6,182 nucleotides of DNA from CAYPHJ01 sp964410485. Its GTDB lineage: Bacteria > Desulfobacterota > Binatia > UBA9968. The notes under the pieces were generated by a model that saw only the letters and a list, made by a program, of their open reading frames with translations, was not told where the DNA came from and made no database searches. Location: assembly GCA_964410485.1 (NCBI GenBank), contig CAYPHJ010000176.1, positions 1 through 6,182 of the forward strand, read 5' to 3'. Position 1 is the stretch's first letter. The number at the start of each line of letters is the position of its first letter. The position numbers and the translations under genes were made by a program. This document shows, one piece after another, positions 5,601-6,182 of the stretch.

Positions 5601-6126
5601 AGTTCTCGCGAAACTTGTCTTTGAGCTCCCGCTGCCACTGAAAAGATAGACTGGCCGGTGCGACAATGAGTGTGCGTTGAACAAGGCCGCGAATCTTCAG
5701 TTCCTTAATGAGCAGGCCCGCCATAATTGTCTTGCCGGCACCAGGATCATCCGCCAAGAGAAAGCGAATGCGCGGTAGCTTGATGAAATAGTCGTAGACC
5801 GCTTCTAACTGGTGCGGCAGCGGGTCAACTCGGGCGATCGATAGCGAGAAATATGGATCGTACTCGTACGCCAACCCAAGCCGAAGCGCTTCAATACCAA
5901 GACGAAAGCGGGCCGCATCACCGTCGAACGGCTCCTTTTCCGGCGTCGCTTCCAGGCTCGCGAGCTGTTCCGCGTTGAGAATCGGCTCGTGAACTTTGCC
6001 GGTGGTCAGTCCTTTTCCGATGAGCTTGACCGAATTACCCATCGGAATCACCACGATAACTTGCACGGGCTCCGGAAAGATCGCACCGTGGACAATGACG
6101 TTAGGTTTGAGTTGGTCTAGCTGCAT
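2662..6126 (-). CDS. SNF2/DEAH-type superfamily II helicase with C-terminal DUF3883 domain (defence-island type)
   Basis: A 1154-residue cytosolic ATP-dependent DNA translocase. Helicase domain one has Walker A in DDPGAGKTIMAG (126-137, GAGKT 129-133), APASLSFQWQRE (156-167), the Walker B DEAH box in IIVDEAHKMS (224-233) and MTATPHKGD (260-268). Helicase domain two has LLLFTEHKDT (495-504), VLVATEAAGEGINLQF (559-574) and the arginine-finger motif QRMGRIHRYGQEKD (592-605). A charged insert (about 390-480) separates the lobes, and a predicted coiled coil (about 905-990) leads to DUF3883 (about 1020-1125), with RGFDLISR (Asp1053), FIEVKGR (Glu1074, Lys1076), LTTNEY (1086-1091) and YWLYVV. That arrangement matches a PD-(D/E)XK nuclease-like fold. 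All ATPase motifs are intact. The ATG at 6126 has no Shine-Dalgarno but is overlapped by a well-initiated leader ORF. Relatives accompany DNA methyltransferases in phage-defence loci; class 1 DISARM DrmD is a comparable SNF2 helicase, though no drmA, drmB or drmC is visible. Confidence 0.93.
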   Translation of the reverse strand: MQLDQLKPNVIVHGAIFPEPVQVIVVIPMGNSVKLIGKGLTTGKVHEPILNAEQLASLEATPEKEPFDGDAARFRLGIEALRLGLAYEYDPYFSLSIARVDPLPHQLEAVYDYFIKLPRIRFLLADDPGAGKTIMAGLLIKELKIRGLVQRTLIVAPASLSFQWQRELKDKFRENFEIIRSDVLRANYGSNPWQDKNQLITSVSWVSRIEDARESLLRSHWDLIIVDEAHKMSAYSADKKTLAYQLGESLSQMTDHYLLMTATPHKGDPENFCLFLSLLDKDVYGDVKSLEEAMVRHEAPFYLRRIKEALVTFPDPDTGVVKQLFTRRNVQTVPFQISDDELDLYDRLTRYVEDQSIRAASEDSSRARAVGFTMAMLQRRFASSIYAVRRTLERMKDKREKILEDPEKYRQEQINKRLPEDFDDLPEDEQQEIISQLEDVVASYNPNDLREEIIELSGLIKHAQILEAAEAEVKVRHLRDLLTKERLFSDPTVKLLLFTEHKDTLDFLAADGKDGRPLGKLCDWGLTLTQIHGSMKIGDRDTPGSRIYAEREFRESCQVLVATEAAGEGINLQFCWLMINYDIPWNPVRLEQRMGRIHRYGQEKDCLIFNFVTTNTREGRVLQKLFERIEKIEDDLDPKRTGKVFNVLGDIFPANQLERMLRDMYAHNNMTEELIKQRIVEQVDSARFRDITNSTLEGLAKRELNLSVIVGKSAEAKERRLVPEVVEDFFLNAAPIAGVTISETAKGHHLYRIGRVPRNLWPIGERLEPRFGKLGREYMQVVFDKRLLLTDATSEWITPGHPLFEVVREDVQDRVREDLQRGAVFFDLHCKEPSRLNIYSAAIQDGHGHVLHRRLFAVQENSDGSMTLRQPTLLLDLAPAPAGTPVPDTLINDQGFLENYLVGEALESFLKEVTAQREKEIETISRHIEISLNELIHRQNLKLAELVSQREAGDTNPSIPGNIKQAEDRLDELNGRLERRRQELQQERYCTISDIQRHGCAWILPHPERAKPDFARLVSDDATERMAVETVIAYERARGWEAVSVENENRGFDLISRRPHPEDPQTAIEVRFIEVKGRSAVGEIALTTNEYKTAQRLTKDYWLYVVFNCASKPEIKIVQHPAELDWKPIVKIEHYWLNMSLLRAALETTAELPS

Positions 6127-6152
6127 GACACGGAGAGATTCAGTGGTCGCAT
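6117..6152 (-). CDS. Possible 11-codon leader ORF overlapping the helicase start
   Basis: On the minus strand AAAGG (6162-6158) lies 5 nt before an ATG at 6152 that opens MRPLNLSVSCS and ends at a TAG (6119-6117), just inside the helicase gene in another frame. The helicase's own ATG (6126-6124) falls within this leader and has no ribosome binding site. Ribosomes ending at the TAG would be about 5-7 nt beyond the helicase ATG and could re-initiate by short back-scanning, so translational coupling is plausible. It could equally be a chance ORF in 56 bases of upstream sequence. Confidence 0.35.
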   Translation of the reverse strand: MRPLNLSVSCS

Positions 6153-6182
6153 CTTTACCTTTAATCTCTGGTTATTCCTTTT

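Noticed and set aside
2662..6126. Naming the helicase DrmD of DISARM
   Set aside because: The SNF2 architecture is comparable, but no drmA, drmB or drmC gene is in the window and the neighbouring methylase is of the DUF1156 type, so the name is not supported.

Overview
This is a bacterial (possibly archaeal) accessory region of mid-50s % GC by eye, in which every credible gene lies on the minus strand. It reads as a decayed phage-defence or restriction-like island joined abruptly to a core-metabolism operon. No rRNA, tRNA, CRISPR array or transposase was seen. I cannot name the taxon. A pyruvate:ferredoxin oxidoreductase operon suggests an anaerobic or autotrophic lineage, and paired MNT/HEPN genes are common in thermophiles and in many environmental lineages.

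Layout in transcription order, right to left. (1) 6126-2662 is a full-length 1154-residue SNF2/DEAH-type helicase with a C-terminal DUF3883 (PD-(D/E)XK-like) domain. Its start codon lacks a Shine-Dalgarno site and overlaps a well-initiated 11-codon leader ORF. (2) A UUCG-tetraloop terminator lies at 2574-2541, with a possible promoter just before it. (3) Two nucleotidyltransferase (MNT)/HEPN pairs follow. The first has a complete MNT (2500-2180) but a HEPN partner (2183-1971) reduced to its N-terminal helix. The second (1902-1585 and 1595-1173) looks intact. (4) A winged-helix remnant ends at 1033. (5) A regulatory-looking gap (1032-911) carries five GGAT(T) motifs about 11 or 20-22 bp apart. 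(6) The N-terminal ~155 residues of a DUF1156 (COG1743-type) DNA adenine methyltransferase start at 910 and stop just before the catalytic SAM-binding motif is expected. (7) At about 433-445 the methyltransferase changes, in another frame, into the C-terminal ~118 residues of PorA, followed by the start of porB at 63, which runs off the window.

The SNF2-DUF3883 helicase and the DUF1156 methyltransferase are likely the two surviving parts of one modification-linked defence system. The MNT/HEPN cassettes between them would be toxin-antitoxin-type passengers. The methyltransferase lacks its catalytic part, so any such system is inactive here unless a complete copy lies elsewhere. The methyltransferase/porA joint is either a real deletion that also broke porA or an assembly chimera; sequence alone cannot decide.
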